Below are positions 34,561-46,249 of a stretch of DNA of 64,000 nucleotides, piece by piece. This stretch comes from Malachius bipustulatus (Eukaryota; Arthropoda; Insecta; Coleoptera; Melyridae). The number at the start of each line of letters is the position of its first letter. The first letter of the stretch is position 1. The DNA lies in assembly GCA_910589415.1 (NCBI GenBank), contig OU342634.1, positions 24,983,144 to 25,047,143 of the forward strand, in the 5' to 3' direction. Below the pieces are notes generated by a model. That model worked only from the letters and a program-made list of their open reading frames with translations, was not told where the DNA came from and ran no database searches. Both the position numbers and the translations under genes were made by a program.

Positions 34561-37177
34561 TATACAGCGTGATTCTTTTAAGGCGCCCATTAGAATATTT
34601 TCCACTTCTAATTGAGCTAGGGATCTGAAACTTGTAACCTAGGCAACATAAACAATTACAAGCCAAAATGAAATATTAACAAGATGGCGGCACATTTAAA
34701 AATGGCGAAAGTAGACGCCATCTTTGTTTTTTCAAATAGTAACCCCTAATTTTTATTTCATATTTAGAATCGGCACTTAATTCCTAATACAGAGAGTCTA
34801 GGTTGTCACTACTTATCTGTCATAACTAATGGCATATGTCAATTTTTCTCTTAAAATTTGCAGATGCAGAGGTAAATTAAAAAATTTATATCTCATGAAT
34901 CGTTCCAGATCAGTTGATGATTTTTTTGTTGTGGACTCCCTGAACATCGAGAATTCTTTCAAGAGGTAACACAAGTTCCAGAGGGGCTTCCAACGACTGT
35001 TACGATTTTTTAAAGTTTGTGATTACAAAATGTAGATAACTCGTTTTTTTTAAATGGCGACTACCCATTTTTATGTCACAGTTAGATAGAAAATCGAATT
35101 TTAAGGGGAGGTATACAAGCATGTCCTATACCTAACTTCTATCGTTTTGGAGTTATTTACAATTACAAAGTAAACAGGTAGGGATTCATTGATTGTCACA
35201 ACTATACTGAAATTCACAAGTAGCCTATGAACAAAAACATTGATTGATTCTTGACATCTATAAATAAAGATACTACTGGATAATAAAAAATGTTTATTAT
35301 TAATGATTATTATAAATGAAAGCAATAATTACTGTCTACAAAATATTTTCAATATGTCCCCCATTCTGCTCCAAGCATTCAATTATACGTCGGTGTACAG
35401 CAGCACCGGTAGCTCTTCTTATTTCATTTGGGTCCAAGGCATTCATAGCTTCATTGATTCTATTAGTTAACTCGTGCAGTGTCCTAGGTTCTGTCTGATA
35501 CACTTCATCTTTGACGCGTCCCCACAAATAAAAATCTAAGGGAGTTAGATCGGGAGATCGAGCAGGCCATAGCCAAGGTCCCCTATTTCCCCACCACCTA
35601 CCTTCAAACAAGTTGCTCAGTTGTCTCCCTACGGTTGCTGCATTGTGCGCTGGAGCACCATCCATTTGATACCAGACATTTTGTATGGCTCTCAGAGGCA
35701 GTTCATCCAAGAAATTACTAACAATATTGTTAACTATTTCCAAATAGCGTTCTCCGTTTAAATTTTCCTCATAAATGTACCAATTTACCCTATTATCCAG
35801 CAGGAGACAAAACACGTTTATGGAAAACTGTATTTGGTGCTCAACTTCCGCAATCAAATGAGGATTTTCGCGTGCCCAAAAATGCCTATTTCTTCTGTTG
35901 AACACACCGCTCTGAGCAAATTTGGCTTCATCCGTCCAAATAACAAGCTTTAAATAATTCTGATCCTCTTGTATTTTGATCAAAAGTTCCTCACAAAAAT
36001 TTCTTCTCCTGGGATAATCTGTCGGTCGAAGTTTTTGCAGGCGTATAAATGAATAAGGATGATGTTTATGCAAACACAGTATCCTCTGAATTGATGAATA
36101 ACTAAGTCCTAAATCATTTACTGCAGCATGTATGGATGCTCGAGGGGTAGCTGCAAAATATCCCAAGACGTTGATCTGGTTGTCTTCATTTTCTGTAGCG
36201 AATCTTATTCTATTTCTGAGAGAATGCATGTTTCCCGTGCGAACAAATTTCTTTTGCAAACGTTTAAATTTGTATCTATTCATTGGTACTAAATGTGGAT
36301 ATTTTATGTTGAATGCACGACACGTTCTGTCAATTATACCGTCACATCTTCCGTTTAGAACAAATAAATCAAAAATCGTTCCGTTGGTATAATTATTATT
36401 ATTATCCATCTTCCTTATATTTGTTGACAGACAACACAATTAACTAGCACCGATTGTGACATTTATTATACTGTTGTTGATTGGCACCTATCACTTGTTG
36501 TTTTTGTTCATGGGCTACTTGTGAATTTCAGTATAGTTGTGACAATCAATGAATCCCTACCTGTTTACTTTGTAATTGTAAATAACTCCAAAACGATAGA
36601 AGTTAGGTATAGGACATGCTTGTATACCTCCCCTTAAAATTCGATTTTCTATCTAACTGTGACATAAAAATGGGTAGTCGCCATTTAAAAAAAACGAGTT
36701 ATCTACATTTTGTAATCACAAACTTTAAAAAATCGTAACAGTCGTTGGAAGCCCCTCTGGAACTTGTGTTACCTCTTGAAAGAATTCTCGATGTTCAGGG
36801 AGTCCACAACAAAAAAATCATCAACTGATCTGGAACGATTCATGAGATATAAATTTTTTAATTTACCTCTGCATCTGCAAATTTTAAGAGAAAAATTGAC
36901 ATATGCCATTAGTTATGACAGATAAGTAGTGACAACCTAGACTCTCTGTATTAGGAATTAAGTGCCGATATTAAATATGAAATAAAAATTAGGGGTTGCT
37001 ATTTGAAAAAACAAAGATGGCGTCTACTTTCGCCATTTTTAAATGTGCCGCCATCTTGTTAATATTTCATTTTGGCTCGTAATTGTTTATGTTGCCTATG
37101 TTACAAGTTTCAGATCCCTAGCTCAATTAGAAGTGGAAAATATTCTAATGGGCGCCTTAAAAGAATCACGCTGTATA
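34561..37177 (-). mobile_element. Apparently complete Tc1/mariner-superfamily DD41D element with 679-bp TIRs
   Basis: The arms 34561-35239 and 36499-37177 are reverse complements, each 679 bp, with no net indel between ends and only scattered substitutions. TA repeats stand at both outer ends (TATACAGCGTG / CACGCTGTATA), consistent with TA target duplication. The unique middle (35240-36498) holds one intact transposase gene on the minus strand. Relatives of the terminal 170 bp occur at 6729. It is the only element here with both ends and an intact transposase. Confidence 0.9.
35336..36439 (-). CDS. Tc1/mariner-superfamily transposase, DD41D
   Basis: The 367-residue ORF would cut and reinsert the surrounding element in the nucleus. 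Residues about 20-125 contain helical DNA-binding candidates (MNRYKFKRLQKKFVRTGN, and SIHAAVNDLGLSYSSIQRIL as helix-turn-helix). The catalytic region has D170 in VIWTDEAKF, D260 in VWYQMDGAPAH and D302 in WPARSPDLTPLDFYLWG. Exactly 41 residues separate the last two Asp, the DD41D pattern described for rosa/visitor-type elements. The end is NGGHIENIL. Met11 (near 36409) is an alternative start and is followed by an Asn run. About 60 bp separate the ORF from the right TIR, so the promoter must lie in or near that TIR. The frame is intact and all three catalytic Asp are present. Confidence 0.9.
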   Translation of the reverse strand: MCCLSTNIRKMDNNNNYTNGTIFDLFVLNGRCDGIIDRTCRAFNIKYPHLVPMNRYKFKRLQKKFVRTGNMHSLRNRIRFATENEDNQINVLGYFAATPRASIHAAVNDLGLSYSSIQRILCLHKHHPYSFIRLQKLRPTDYPRRRNFCEELLIKIQEDQNYLKLVIWTDEAKFAQSGVFNRRNRHFWARENPHLIAEVEHQIQFSINVFCLLLDNRVNWYIYEENLNGERYLEIVNNIVSNFLDELPLRAIQNVWYQMDGAPAHNAATVGRQLSNLFEGRWWGNRGPWLWPARSPDLTPLDFYLWGRVKDEVYQTEPRTLHELTNRINEAMNALDPNEIRRATGAAVHRRIIECLEQNGGHIENIL

Positions 37178-37295
37178 CTGACTGCTATGCGCAGAACTGG
37201 CACTCTTATACACTATGACAGGTGTCTTCATAACATTCTCCAACGATATGTGCTTAGAGTTATATTCTGGAACTTCTTCTAGTGTGCCATGACCG

Positions 37296-38130
37296 TTATC
37301 GATCATTGCCTACCATGATGGCGATTATGTTACCTATTTTATTTACTGCCGCAAGAAACAATTCTATTGATGTTTTGCTATACCATTTTCTCAAATTTTT
37401 CAGCCGTAAAATTCTTTTTCCTCCCGAACTCCTCTTCCCCTCCATGATCAAATGTAGTGGCTCATATTTTTCTGGATGACGCATGACGTGTCCGCAATAT
37501 TCTGGTTTTAGTCTTTTGACTGTTATTTCGACTTCTGGTTCCTTGTCCATTCTTCCGACGAACTCTTCATTTGTGATTCTTTCCACCCAGCTATTCTTAA
37601 GCATACTACGGTACACCCACATTTCGAATACTTTTAGACGTTATTGCTTTTATAATAGTCCATGGCTCCATACCATACAGCAGGACAGGAAATACATAGC
37701 ACCGAACCATTCTGATACATAGGGACTCTCTTTTTCACAAATGAGGTCCTTTCTTTTCTATTCTTATCTTTCTTTCTCTTGCTCGATCCCATCTATCGTT
37801 TATGTTACTTCCCAAGTAGGCAAGCGTCACTACTTTCTTTATCCTCTCTTCATTGCTTTCCATAGCATCATCTATCGGGTTTCGATTCTTGATCCTGATC
37901 ACTACTTCGCTTTCTTTGTGTTGAGTTTGAGGACGTATTGTGCACATGTGTCAGTGATATGATTAACGAGGAGTTGTAAATTGGTACTAACGTTTGTCAA
38001 TACTAATGTGTCATCGGCATATCTGAAGTTGTTCATGATTTTATCACCAATGCCTTGCAATTTTCTATTGCGTCGTTGAATATCTGTTCAGAGTGTGTGT
38101 TGAGCAGCAAAGGTGACAGGATTTTTTTTA
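37296..38130 (-). pseudogene. RTE-like non-LTR retrotransposon fragment
   Basis: Read on the minus strand from about 38130: LSPLL, then an RT catalytic box FRYADDTLVLTN near 38010, a gap at frame changes, VVTLAYLGSNI near 37815, and a 108-residue tail (37296-37622) with KPEYCGHVMRHPEKYEPLHL and the end of an RTE-like C-terminal segment. Several stops and frameshifts, and absence of endonuclease and N-terminal RT, make this a 5'-truncated dead copy, as is usual for target-primed elements. It differs in sequence from the copy at 9.3-11.2 kb. Confidence 0.7.
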
Positions 38131-41100
38131 ACTACATCTAAAAATAGTAAAAAGGTCCTTGAGGCAGCAACCTGTCGTCTGGGAAAGGTCTAATTTGCTT
38201 ATTCGCATTTTATAAAAAAGGCTCTTTTGATTATAATTAATTGAGCAGAGGAATATTCTAGGAAGCCTATTATTATAGTAATGGGTAATTCATCAATCAA
38301 GAAATTAATTGTCAAATGAGAATCTTTCAAAGGAAAAGCATCAATAATAATTGTCACCTAAATGAATTTTCGTGCTGCCTGCTGGTAGACAAAGTCTTTT
38401 AATGTAAGAAAGCAATTTCTCTTCCGATCTACTCGGCGGCTTGGCAGCGTTATGGTAAAGGAAACATTTTCTTTAATATATTCCGTTTCCTTTGACTTAT
38501 TATTAAATTATTTGTACCTACCAAAGTCATATCATTACATCCCTTCCTATGAAATCGAAGTAGTCGACTCTTCATTGATGTTACTTTCTCAAATTTAACT
38601 TCAAGCCAACCAATTATTTTATTACAGCCCAAAATGTAACTCGATTGAATTAATAATGCTCATGACATCCGGACACCCATCATTCTTGTAAAACGACTCG
38701 CATTAAGTCGGCTCAAAATATAAAAGCGAAATGTACGATGAAAGCAATAGGGGTTGAGAGGGATCAACGTAAATGGGAGAAAACTTTTTGCTCTTAATTT
38801 TGCTGATGACCAAATTTTAATCAACGAAGGAGAGAGAACTTGAATTTGTAAATGTGAGAGTTTCACTAAATCCTTTTAGAACAAGCTGTATTTACAAGAA
38901 GGGATAATTTTATGTGTTTACTGGGTTATTTAAAGCAATATTGATCCTCAGGACTATTCATTATTTATTTTATTTATTTATAAATTGGAGCGTGGTAATT
39001 ATTTAAACAATAAAATAAAAACTGGGAGCTATAGACTAAACAACAATTATTATTCATTTACACAACACTCCCGTACGTTATTTATTTCTCACAGTTTATA
39101 TATCTACGAATTAAATTAATTACTGATGCGGGAACAGTAGAAAATTATCAGACAGCAGCCCCCCAAGACAGTCGTAAAAAGTATAAATTGTTCCAGGAGT
39201 CCGAACCTGGTATGAACAGGAACACTGAAGCCTCTCCAGACACATCGAAAATTTTCGTAACATTGGTATCAGAAGTGGGATATACAGATTCTAGAAATAA
39301 TAAATAATTTACTGCCAAATTTACGGAGTGCCAGAAAACACGGATAATAAACTGTTTGAAAAAAGTAAGGAGATGTTACAAATATCATGAGATAAACTTG
39401 AGATTAAAAAAAAATATGAGTAGTGAATATGAATCAATTTTCTCGCCCGTGCGTCAGTAGAAACTTATAGTCTCCCTAACATTGACCTGAAAAATAATTA
39501 ATCGTTCAAATACGAAAAGTTTTTGTATCATTTTGGCAAAAAATTTCCTCCTAAAATGTCCACAAAATTTTGATCCTAGGTAGAGGGTTTCTTAACAATT
39601 TCTTAATAATTAATATTTTGTTACGAATTTTTTTAGTTCTATTTAATTTTTTTTTAATTTTGGGGTCTTTTCAGGAAGAACCCTGTTTCGGTATACCGCC
39701 ACAAATTATTTTTACATCCCCAGACGCCATTTTATGTGCTCCCCAAAAGTGTTGTTAACTCGCCTTCGAAATACCCATGCAACTTTTCGCAAGAAATCAA
39801 TCCTTTACGCGTATCCCCTGACGGTTTACTGTAAGGTGAATCCTAGAAAATGCAATCTGTCTTTGAGTAAGTCTTTTTTATTTTTAAGCTTCTTAAACTT
39901 GAACAAAAAGGTTTTTCTAATTAGTCACTTTTAGGGGGGCTTTTTATTGACGCTGCCACTTCCAATGATCAAAAAATAACTAAGGGATGGCCATAAACCA
40001 TGAAAGAAAATCAATAAAAACGAATACAAAAAGATCGGGTAAGATGGACAACGGTTTTATTTCTGTAAAGGTGCATCGTAATTTGGACATTTTAGAGCAT
40101 CCAGCCTCGCTGTAAAATATGGTATGAAGAATTTCTGATTGCAATTACGCGGAAACTAATTATCCGAGAGCGTCGGAATGCCAATTTTTGAAAAAAAAAC
40201 TATTTTTCTTGTTTTTTTATTCTCTCTCTTAATAATGAACCGATCGGGTTGTTTCAACTAACATTTTCTTCGTGTTTTAATTCCCTACAATTCTTCCATT
40301 GGGACGATTTAGATTGCCCCATTAAATTTTCTTTTGAAAGCGAAAAATAAAAAAAAACATGCGAATTTTTGCACCAAAGTGTTAATAAAAAAAAAGACAA
40401 TGGTAAACTCGAGGATCTGAGGGCTATTCCGCGGTATTCCGTTAGTATTTTTATCAAGAAAAAAAACTCTATTTGCTTGGTCTCATTGGGAGTAAAATGT
40501 TCAGATCAGGACGCACCTTTAGAGCTCATCAGGTTGCATAGCAGATTTCATGCGTACCACCCCCTAACACCGCCGAAGAGAAAAGTGAAAAGCTTTTAAA
40601 GTATTCTGTCGGGTAATTTTGACGAAAACTGAGACTTCATGACACGACTCTGTTACGGCTGCCAGATACCCGTACTGATCGAGTATCAAGGATTTGATTG
40701 AGATATATTTCCATATTCTTCATGCTATATGGTTTTTTTATTATTTTGTGTTTCGTGCTAATAAAAAAATAATCACTCGATTTTTGTATTTTATCGCACC
40801 CATTCGTTTTTTCGTCCGCAATGTCCTCGACTTCTTATTATCAATTATTAATCAGAATTGACTTTGGTCAATGTATTGGAAGAAGAGGTCCTTCAGAAAT
40901 ACCAATTTCTTTCTCGCGAGATTTCTTTGTGAGATACTCGTAGCTCTTAAAATGAAATTAATTCGAATGAACCTTGGATCGCTGCCTTGGAATATTTACG
41001 TAAACTTACACGGTCAAATCAGTCCAGAAACACTCCAGAAAGTGCGTCAACATTCCCAGTAAATGTTACAGGTCGTCGCTTGTAAACAATAATTTAATCA

Positions 41101-41560
41101 TAAACTGACAGTTAATAAATGTATTACATTGCCAACGGTTTATATGTTCGAAAATATTGGTTGATTCAAATCAGACGACAGATGTTTTATTAATTTTTAA
41201 ATTATGCGCTGCTCGATTCCCGCAATAATAGTTTACAAATTCAGGGGTGGGTTGCATCACCGGCAAACACTTAATAAAGCAGCACAGATAAATATCATTA
41301 CACCATTTAAATAAATTAATGAAGTTGAATACTAAAGGAGAAAGATGGACTTTATTGGATGAGTAGATATCAAACGAAAAAATTGTCGTTTAATTATTTA
41401 TACAAAGTGATGAAAAATGGACACAATGTAACTTTTATTAATAAAACCCATGTAATGGTAAAGAACACGTATTCCATAACATTAGGTTGTTAGTAAATTA
41501 AAAGCCGAGACCTCGCGTTACATAGATATACCATTGAATCACGCGCTTAAACTAAGTCGG
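38131..41560. other. AT-rich DNA, no gene recognised; one PBS-like site
   Basis: AACATTGGTATCAGAAGTGG at 39260-39279 resembles an LTR-element primer binding site, and the 80 bp before it might be an LTR end, but no pol motif follows. The remainder has only short frames. Confidence 0.35.
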
Positions 41561-41564
41561 AAGG

Positions 41565-41640
41565 ATCGACCGGTAGCGCAGCGGCTTAGCTATAATAGCG
41601 TGTTTGTCATTAAAGGTCGGGTCACACCTATCATGCACGC
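41565..41640 (+). repeat. Possible tRNA-derived SINE head
   Basis: TAGCGCAGCGG at about 41574-41584 fits the pol III A box, and AGGTCGGGTCACACC near 41615-41629 is a weak B box at suitable distance. I see no folded tRNA cloverleaf and no tail, so this is tentative. Confidence 0.3.
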
Positions 41641-41755
41641 TTCCTAGCCGACTACACGACTACGATCGTACAGTCGGACGAGTGTCTGAAAGGGAAATGG
41701 TAATTGACTGAACTGTCGCTTGGTATTTTTCTTTTGCATTTGAGTTTGTGCGTGT

Positions 41756-41837
41756 TAGTGTATTTTTTAACAAAAAAATACACTATTGAGGACGACATCT
41801 TTTTTTTTTGTTTGACATTTGTTAAAAAATACACTAA
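41756..41837. repeat. Three copies of TAGTGTATTTTTT in inverted orientation
   Basis: TAGTGTATTTTTTAAC (41756-41771) is followed at once by its near reverse complement (41772-41785), and a third, inverted copy is at 41820-41837. A similar word is near 31430 and a 27-nt extended copy at 30757-30783. They may be ends of an unknown DNA transposon. Confidence 0.5.
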
Positions 41838-41838
41838 A

Positions 41839-42510
41839 ATGTCAAGTAAAGTTCCAGATGAAGAAAACGATGATGATGCACCTGAAACCGGTCATGAATC
41901 ACAACAGCATGAATCACAAGAGCAGAACTCCATCCTGGAAACACATAGCAACCATAAAAAAATGTTAGCAATGCTGATGAACCTGAGAAGACCATAGAAC
42001 CCTCACCATTATCATCGGCCAAAACTCCAATCAATGAGCTGCTGTCGAAAAGAGGCCTTCATCTGCAGGACGTAAACCAAAGCTCCTAAATACTCAAGTG
42101 AAATCATAAGAGTCTGCATAGTCTCAGCCTACATTTTGTCTGAGAAAGAAACCGAATCAACAATAACTTCAATGCACGACGTCTTAATTCTGAACAAAAT
42201 CCTGTTGAGGCTTTTTTGACCGGGCTCTCCTAAATCATTCTATTCCGTTTTTCTACATGCTGCAAAGAGCAGATTTCAATGTATAGTGATAAAGTACGAA
42301 TCGCAACAGCTTCATGCAAATTTCTGCTGCCAACATCATCAGGCCAAACGTCCTCTGCCTCAATGCCTGCGCACATCATAGCATCAGAAGAAGAGGAACC
42401 GTATGCCGATGGAATTCCTCATTTCCAACCCTTGTTGCAACGACAACAAAAGCGTCCACCATCACAGACAAAGACGCCGAACTTTCATTTTTAAATTTGT
42501 GTCATGGCAA
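41839..42510 (+). pseudogene. MADF/BESS-like protein remnant
   Basis: A short acidic frame begins MSSKVPDEENDDDAPETGHE at 41839 and ends at a stop near 41996. Reading then continues in other frames: PSPLSSAKTPINELLSKRG, and near 42215-42310 a stretch like FF.G.SKSFYSVF.HAAKSR followed by FQCIVIKYESQQL. That last part resembles a BESS motif, which follows an acidic linker in MADF/BESS DNA-binding proteins. No MADF domain is seen and the frame is broken several times. It could be a retrocopy, or the accessory gene of a PIF/Harbinger-type transposon, whose second protein is of this class. The assignment rests on pattern memory only. Confidence 0.35.
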
Positions 42511-42599
42511 GAAATTCATTGTTTTCTTTTTTGTTTTCCTTTTTTTTATTTAGTGTACATCAAACTCTTGAAATTTCACGACAACGACATTCTAAAACA

Positions 42600-43850
42600 T
42601 TGATAAAATTTTGTCTCGTCGTCCAACAGATGAGCTAAGAGTGTGGAATACTCTCCTACTGCAGATCCTCTTTTCCAAGCCCCTTTTGTACCCAAAACCT
42701 ACGTTTTCCGTTATTCTCCATTAAAGTTGTTCGATTTCCTTCATCTTTTTCGTTTAAACAAAGTGCCACCATGGCTAAATCGCATTTTTTGCTAAAATTT
42801 TTGAACATTTTGCGTACAGGATCTTTTGCGATATTGTTTGAAACAAGACTGGCGAGAGTGGCAAGCCAGAGTCGGATCGGAAGGGTGTATGACAAGTGTG
42901 TTCCGGCCTTAGTCGTCGGGCCTCTCACTGTATGGGTTCGAATCTCAGTCTCACGATGGATATTTAAGTTATTACACCGTTGTAAAAATGTGTCTGTGGC
43001 TGAATGAGCTAGTTCTCGAAGTCAAAATTACCACTATTACCAGACAATCCTCTTTAATCATAAGCAACAAACCCGCTATGCGGGTTGAAGTTCAGTCTAC
43101 TGTATTTGATTATTTGTAACCTAGTTTTTAGGTGTTGCTAATAAACTTATAAAACCAGCTAAACCATTTAATTAATCGACCACACTGGCGATCCTGAACA
43201 AGGCCAATTATCGAACTGCGAGATTACCCTAATTCTGCCAATCTCCCTACGAATTTATCACCTGTCAGGTTATCACATGGCGGTCATGCAATCGAAGTTT
43301 ATCACAGGGGACATGTCAATTATTATATTTGGAGGTGGTGATTTTTTCCTGCATTTCTTCGTTATCGTATTTGCAACTAAATGACGTGGTACGTCTATCT
43401 ATCCATCCAATCGATTGAAATAATTGGAGTGGTAAATTCAGTTTTGCACCGAATTTTCAACAGCGCCAGTGTTAATTTAATCCACGCAGAGCGAGTAACG
43501 TCGAACCGAATTTAATATCTACGTAATACCGAATAATAAAACTGATTTTTTTTATTGTTGTGAGCTCGATTTACATACACCTAATTTAATCGATACGCAT
43601 CCCTAGAGTACCTGATCACCAAGCGGGATTCGCTATGATGTTCATATGAAAATTAATCTCTTAACATTCGCTAGTGGAAAAATGAATGAATAAATTCATT
43701 CAATCATAAATAATATATATTGTTATGGTATACCCTAGGTATTTCGTTTATTACTTTAAATTTGAATTCTGATGTATTTTTTTAATTTTTATATTTATTT
43801 TTCTCCCATAACAAAAAAAAACTACATTAATGTTATATGAGGGCACTCTT
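42600..43850. other. No gene; possible SINE-like B box
   Basis: GGGTTCGAATCTC at 42934-42946 matches the pol III B box. A convincing A box about 50 bp upstream was not found. The rest, 42960-43850, shows no feature. Confidence 0.35.
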
Positions 43851-44640
43851 TCTCTCAGGTGGGTACAGGTAAATATTTAAGTGTTAAGTTCCAAGTTTGA
43901 ACCAAAAATCAAATGTAGAATAATCTACAACCATCAAACTTCCTTCCACCTTTCTTTAATCAATTTTCTCCAAATCCTCTTCAATTCTCTCACCATAGCT
44001 CTTGTTGTACAGGTTCCTTATTTTTCAATACTTAAGTACTATTTCTACTTATTATTTCATCTTCTCTGAAACGTTATTTCTACTTCTTCAATCTTCAATC
44101 TCGTAAACATTTTTCTAATTATTATTTAATGATACTCCTATCTTCTTGTATGACAGCTACCAAAATTCTGTTCCGCTTCTAGTTTCTTTTCAATCTTTCC
44201 TTTCCGTTACTTATCTTCTTCCTGCTTTAAATTTGTTTCCTCTATTTTTTTTTACAACCTCTCTTCTTTTATAATTTCATCCTCTCCAATCCTTTTATCT
44301 AATTGTTATCCCTTGTTCTTCTCTTTAGTTCTTACAAATGATTTTTTCACCTTTTTTACTCTCTTTCTGACAGGTATCTAAACATTCTTCCCCTTCATTT
44401 TTTTCTTTTAATTCCTGATTTTTTTAACAATCCAAAAATTATTTTTATTTTGACATTTCCAATTTTTCATTATTATTACCTTTTTTATTGTTACAAGTTA
44501 TTTTAAATTTGATTGTTGCATTTTTAAATTCTATTCAAACTTGAAATTATTATTATTCTTTAGCTGAACCCAATTTTTCATGACAGCATCTACTCTATCG
44601 TGATTTAGAGGACGTTTCACTAAACTATAGTAAAGATAGA
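43850..44640 (-). mobile_element. Inverted relative of the purine-biased relic
   Basis: The plus strand is pyrimidine-rich. Its complement shares words with 26.4-26.5 kb, for example GAAACTAGAAGCGGAA followed by a GGTGGTAGCT/TTGGTAGCTGT context (44159-44190 here, 26479-26507 there). No coding capacity is left. Confidence 0.45.
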
Positions 44641-44689
44641 AAGTAATTTAATTATTTTCCATAATAATGTAGCGGTGATAAATAGAAAT

Positions 44690-45300
44690 CGTAGGTATCA
44701 GATGAATCAGTCAATTCTGGGAATTAAACTGATGAATTCAAGACGAGACGTCGCGACTTTGGTCTTTGCTGGATTTATGTTCAGCCCCATTGTCAAGAAC
44801 CATCTTCATACGATGTTTAGTCCTCTTTGTATTATGTCACAGAGAGTTGTTTCGAAATTGGCTACTATGACTATGTCACCGGCGTAGCCTTAACAATCAG
44901 TGTCTTGGCTAGATAGCTTCTGAAGCAGTTCATCTACCACTAGTATCCACATCAGAGGAGATAGATAGGATCATTCCTCCTTGTGGGCAGCCTCTAGTTG
45001 TGCTGATCTGGATGGTGCTTTGCCCCATCTTTATTTCAGCTTTTCTTGTTCTTAACATCTCACATATCCATTTGGACACTGTGGTGTTTGCTCATCTTTT
45101 AATTAGAGAGCTTTTAATAACTTCGTGAGAAATGTTATCAAAAGCACCGTCTATATCCACAAGGGCACAAATAATTGATTTTTTTACCTCCAAGTGGGCT
45201 CCTAATTTTTCGTGTTAACTGATGGTATCCAAAGGGACATCTTCCAATTCTAGATGGTGTTTGGTGGCAGTCTCAGAGTCGATGTGTGCAAGGTTGTCCT
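44690..45300 (-). pseudogene. Jockey/R1-like reverse transcriptase fragment
   Basis: The minus strand reads, with a few stops, CALVDIDGAFDNISHEVIKS near 45180-45110 (RT motif A), ISTTRGCPQGG near 45010 (motif B), and a GYAGDIVIVANFET box near 44890-44850 where the catalytic YADD is YAGD. Then MGLNINPAKTKV follows near 44780. The middle of RT is thus present and in order; endonuclease and C-terminus are missing. It resembles the element at 55.6-56.7 kb, which has GLNINPAKTTV at the same place. Confidence 0.75.
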
Positions 45301-45463
45301 GCAAATTGGTTTAATATCCTCTCCAGTTTTGTATTTCTTTGATTTATTTTAGAAATTTGCTGTACTTCGAACAATATAATTCTATGATCCCACATTGACC
45401 GTTTATTTGAGACTTTCCATTCTTTTATTAACGAGCTTATGCTCGAACTTGTAAATGTTGTCT

Positions 45464-45784
45464 CTAATATTTCCTTTCTTTTTTTTTTGTCACAAAGATA
45501 TATGTAGATATTCCCCAAGATTTGATACCTAAGTCCAAGAAATAAAAACAGCGATTTTCATAAAACTGGTCATATACAAATTTCAGCAAGAAGTGAAAAA
45601 GGGTGAAGATAGAAGTATAAGCGCCATATTCTTCCAGGGGGATCGCTCCCAACTTATTGTCTTTCAACCGGCTTGAGTTATTAGATCTAGAAATGGAAAT
45701 AAGAATCGCTTGGGCTTGCATGGATAAAAATTGAATAAATAAAAACAAGAGTAAGACCGTGGCTATGAAATTATAATAAGGCAT
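45464..45784 (-). CDS. ORF with a signal peptide, possible host exon
   Basis: The 106-residue ORF starts with MPYYNF, then a hydrophobic stretch IATVLLLFLFIQFLSM and a small-residue end QAQA. This is the pattern of a cleavable secretion signal, with cleavage likely after residue 26. The next part (SISRSNNSSRLKDNKLGAIPLEEYGAYTS) is hydrophilic and unlike repeats in this window. The last third, rich in Phe and Tyr, may be intronic if a splice donor lies near 45574 (GTATATG). I recognise no family. It could also be chance: the window is AT-rich and such frames are often hydrophobic. Confidence 0.25.
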   Translation of the reverse strand: MPYYNFIATVLLLFLFIQFLSMQAQAILISISRSNNSSRLKDNKLGAIPLEEYGAYTSIFTLFHFLLKFVYDQFYENRCFYFLDLGIKSWGISTYIFVTKKKERKY

Positions 45785-46249
45785 CGTGAGAAAAGTTTCA
45801 GAAAAAGCGATCCGTGAAATATTACCCCGTCAAGTTTCACCCTGACTAAATATGAGCGTAGAACAATCGAAGTGGCTCTGCTGGAAAATTCAAGAGTAAC
45901 GACGTTCCTCATGTATCACTCGCTTGCGTCAGAATGAATGATAAGAATGAATAATAAGTTTTAAAACTTGCAGCAATTTTTCAATGACATAATGAAAATA
46001 AGGACATTAATCTTGGAGATAATATAAACCGGGTGTACACTGGCAATAAAAAGACTGCGTCCGGTCAGAAGAAGACAAATTAGGTACCTACTCGTATTTC
46101 ATTTGAAAATTTCTACTTGATTATAATTTACCGAATGATATTGCATTTTATTTATTTTTTCTTAGAGTGAAAATTTATTTCTCACCCATTTAATTTACTA
46201 TTATTAAAATTTAATTTATCACGATTACACGGTCTTTCTGATCTTCATA
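45785..46249. other. No gene recognised
   Basis: AT-rich sequence without ORF or repeat that I can identify, ending at the transposon terminus at 46250. Confidence 0.4.

Noticed and set aside
35316..35498. Plus-strand ORF opposite the transposase C-terminus
   Set aside because: It is the antisense shadow of the DD41D transposase.
39180..39220. Possible tRNA gene near CAGGAGTCCGAACCTGG
   Set aside because: The T-arm-like word lacks an acceptor stem and A box at the right distance.
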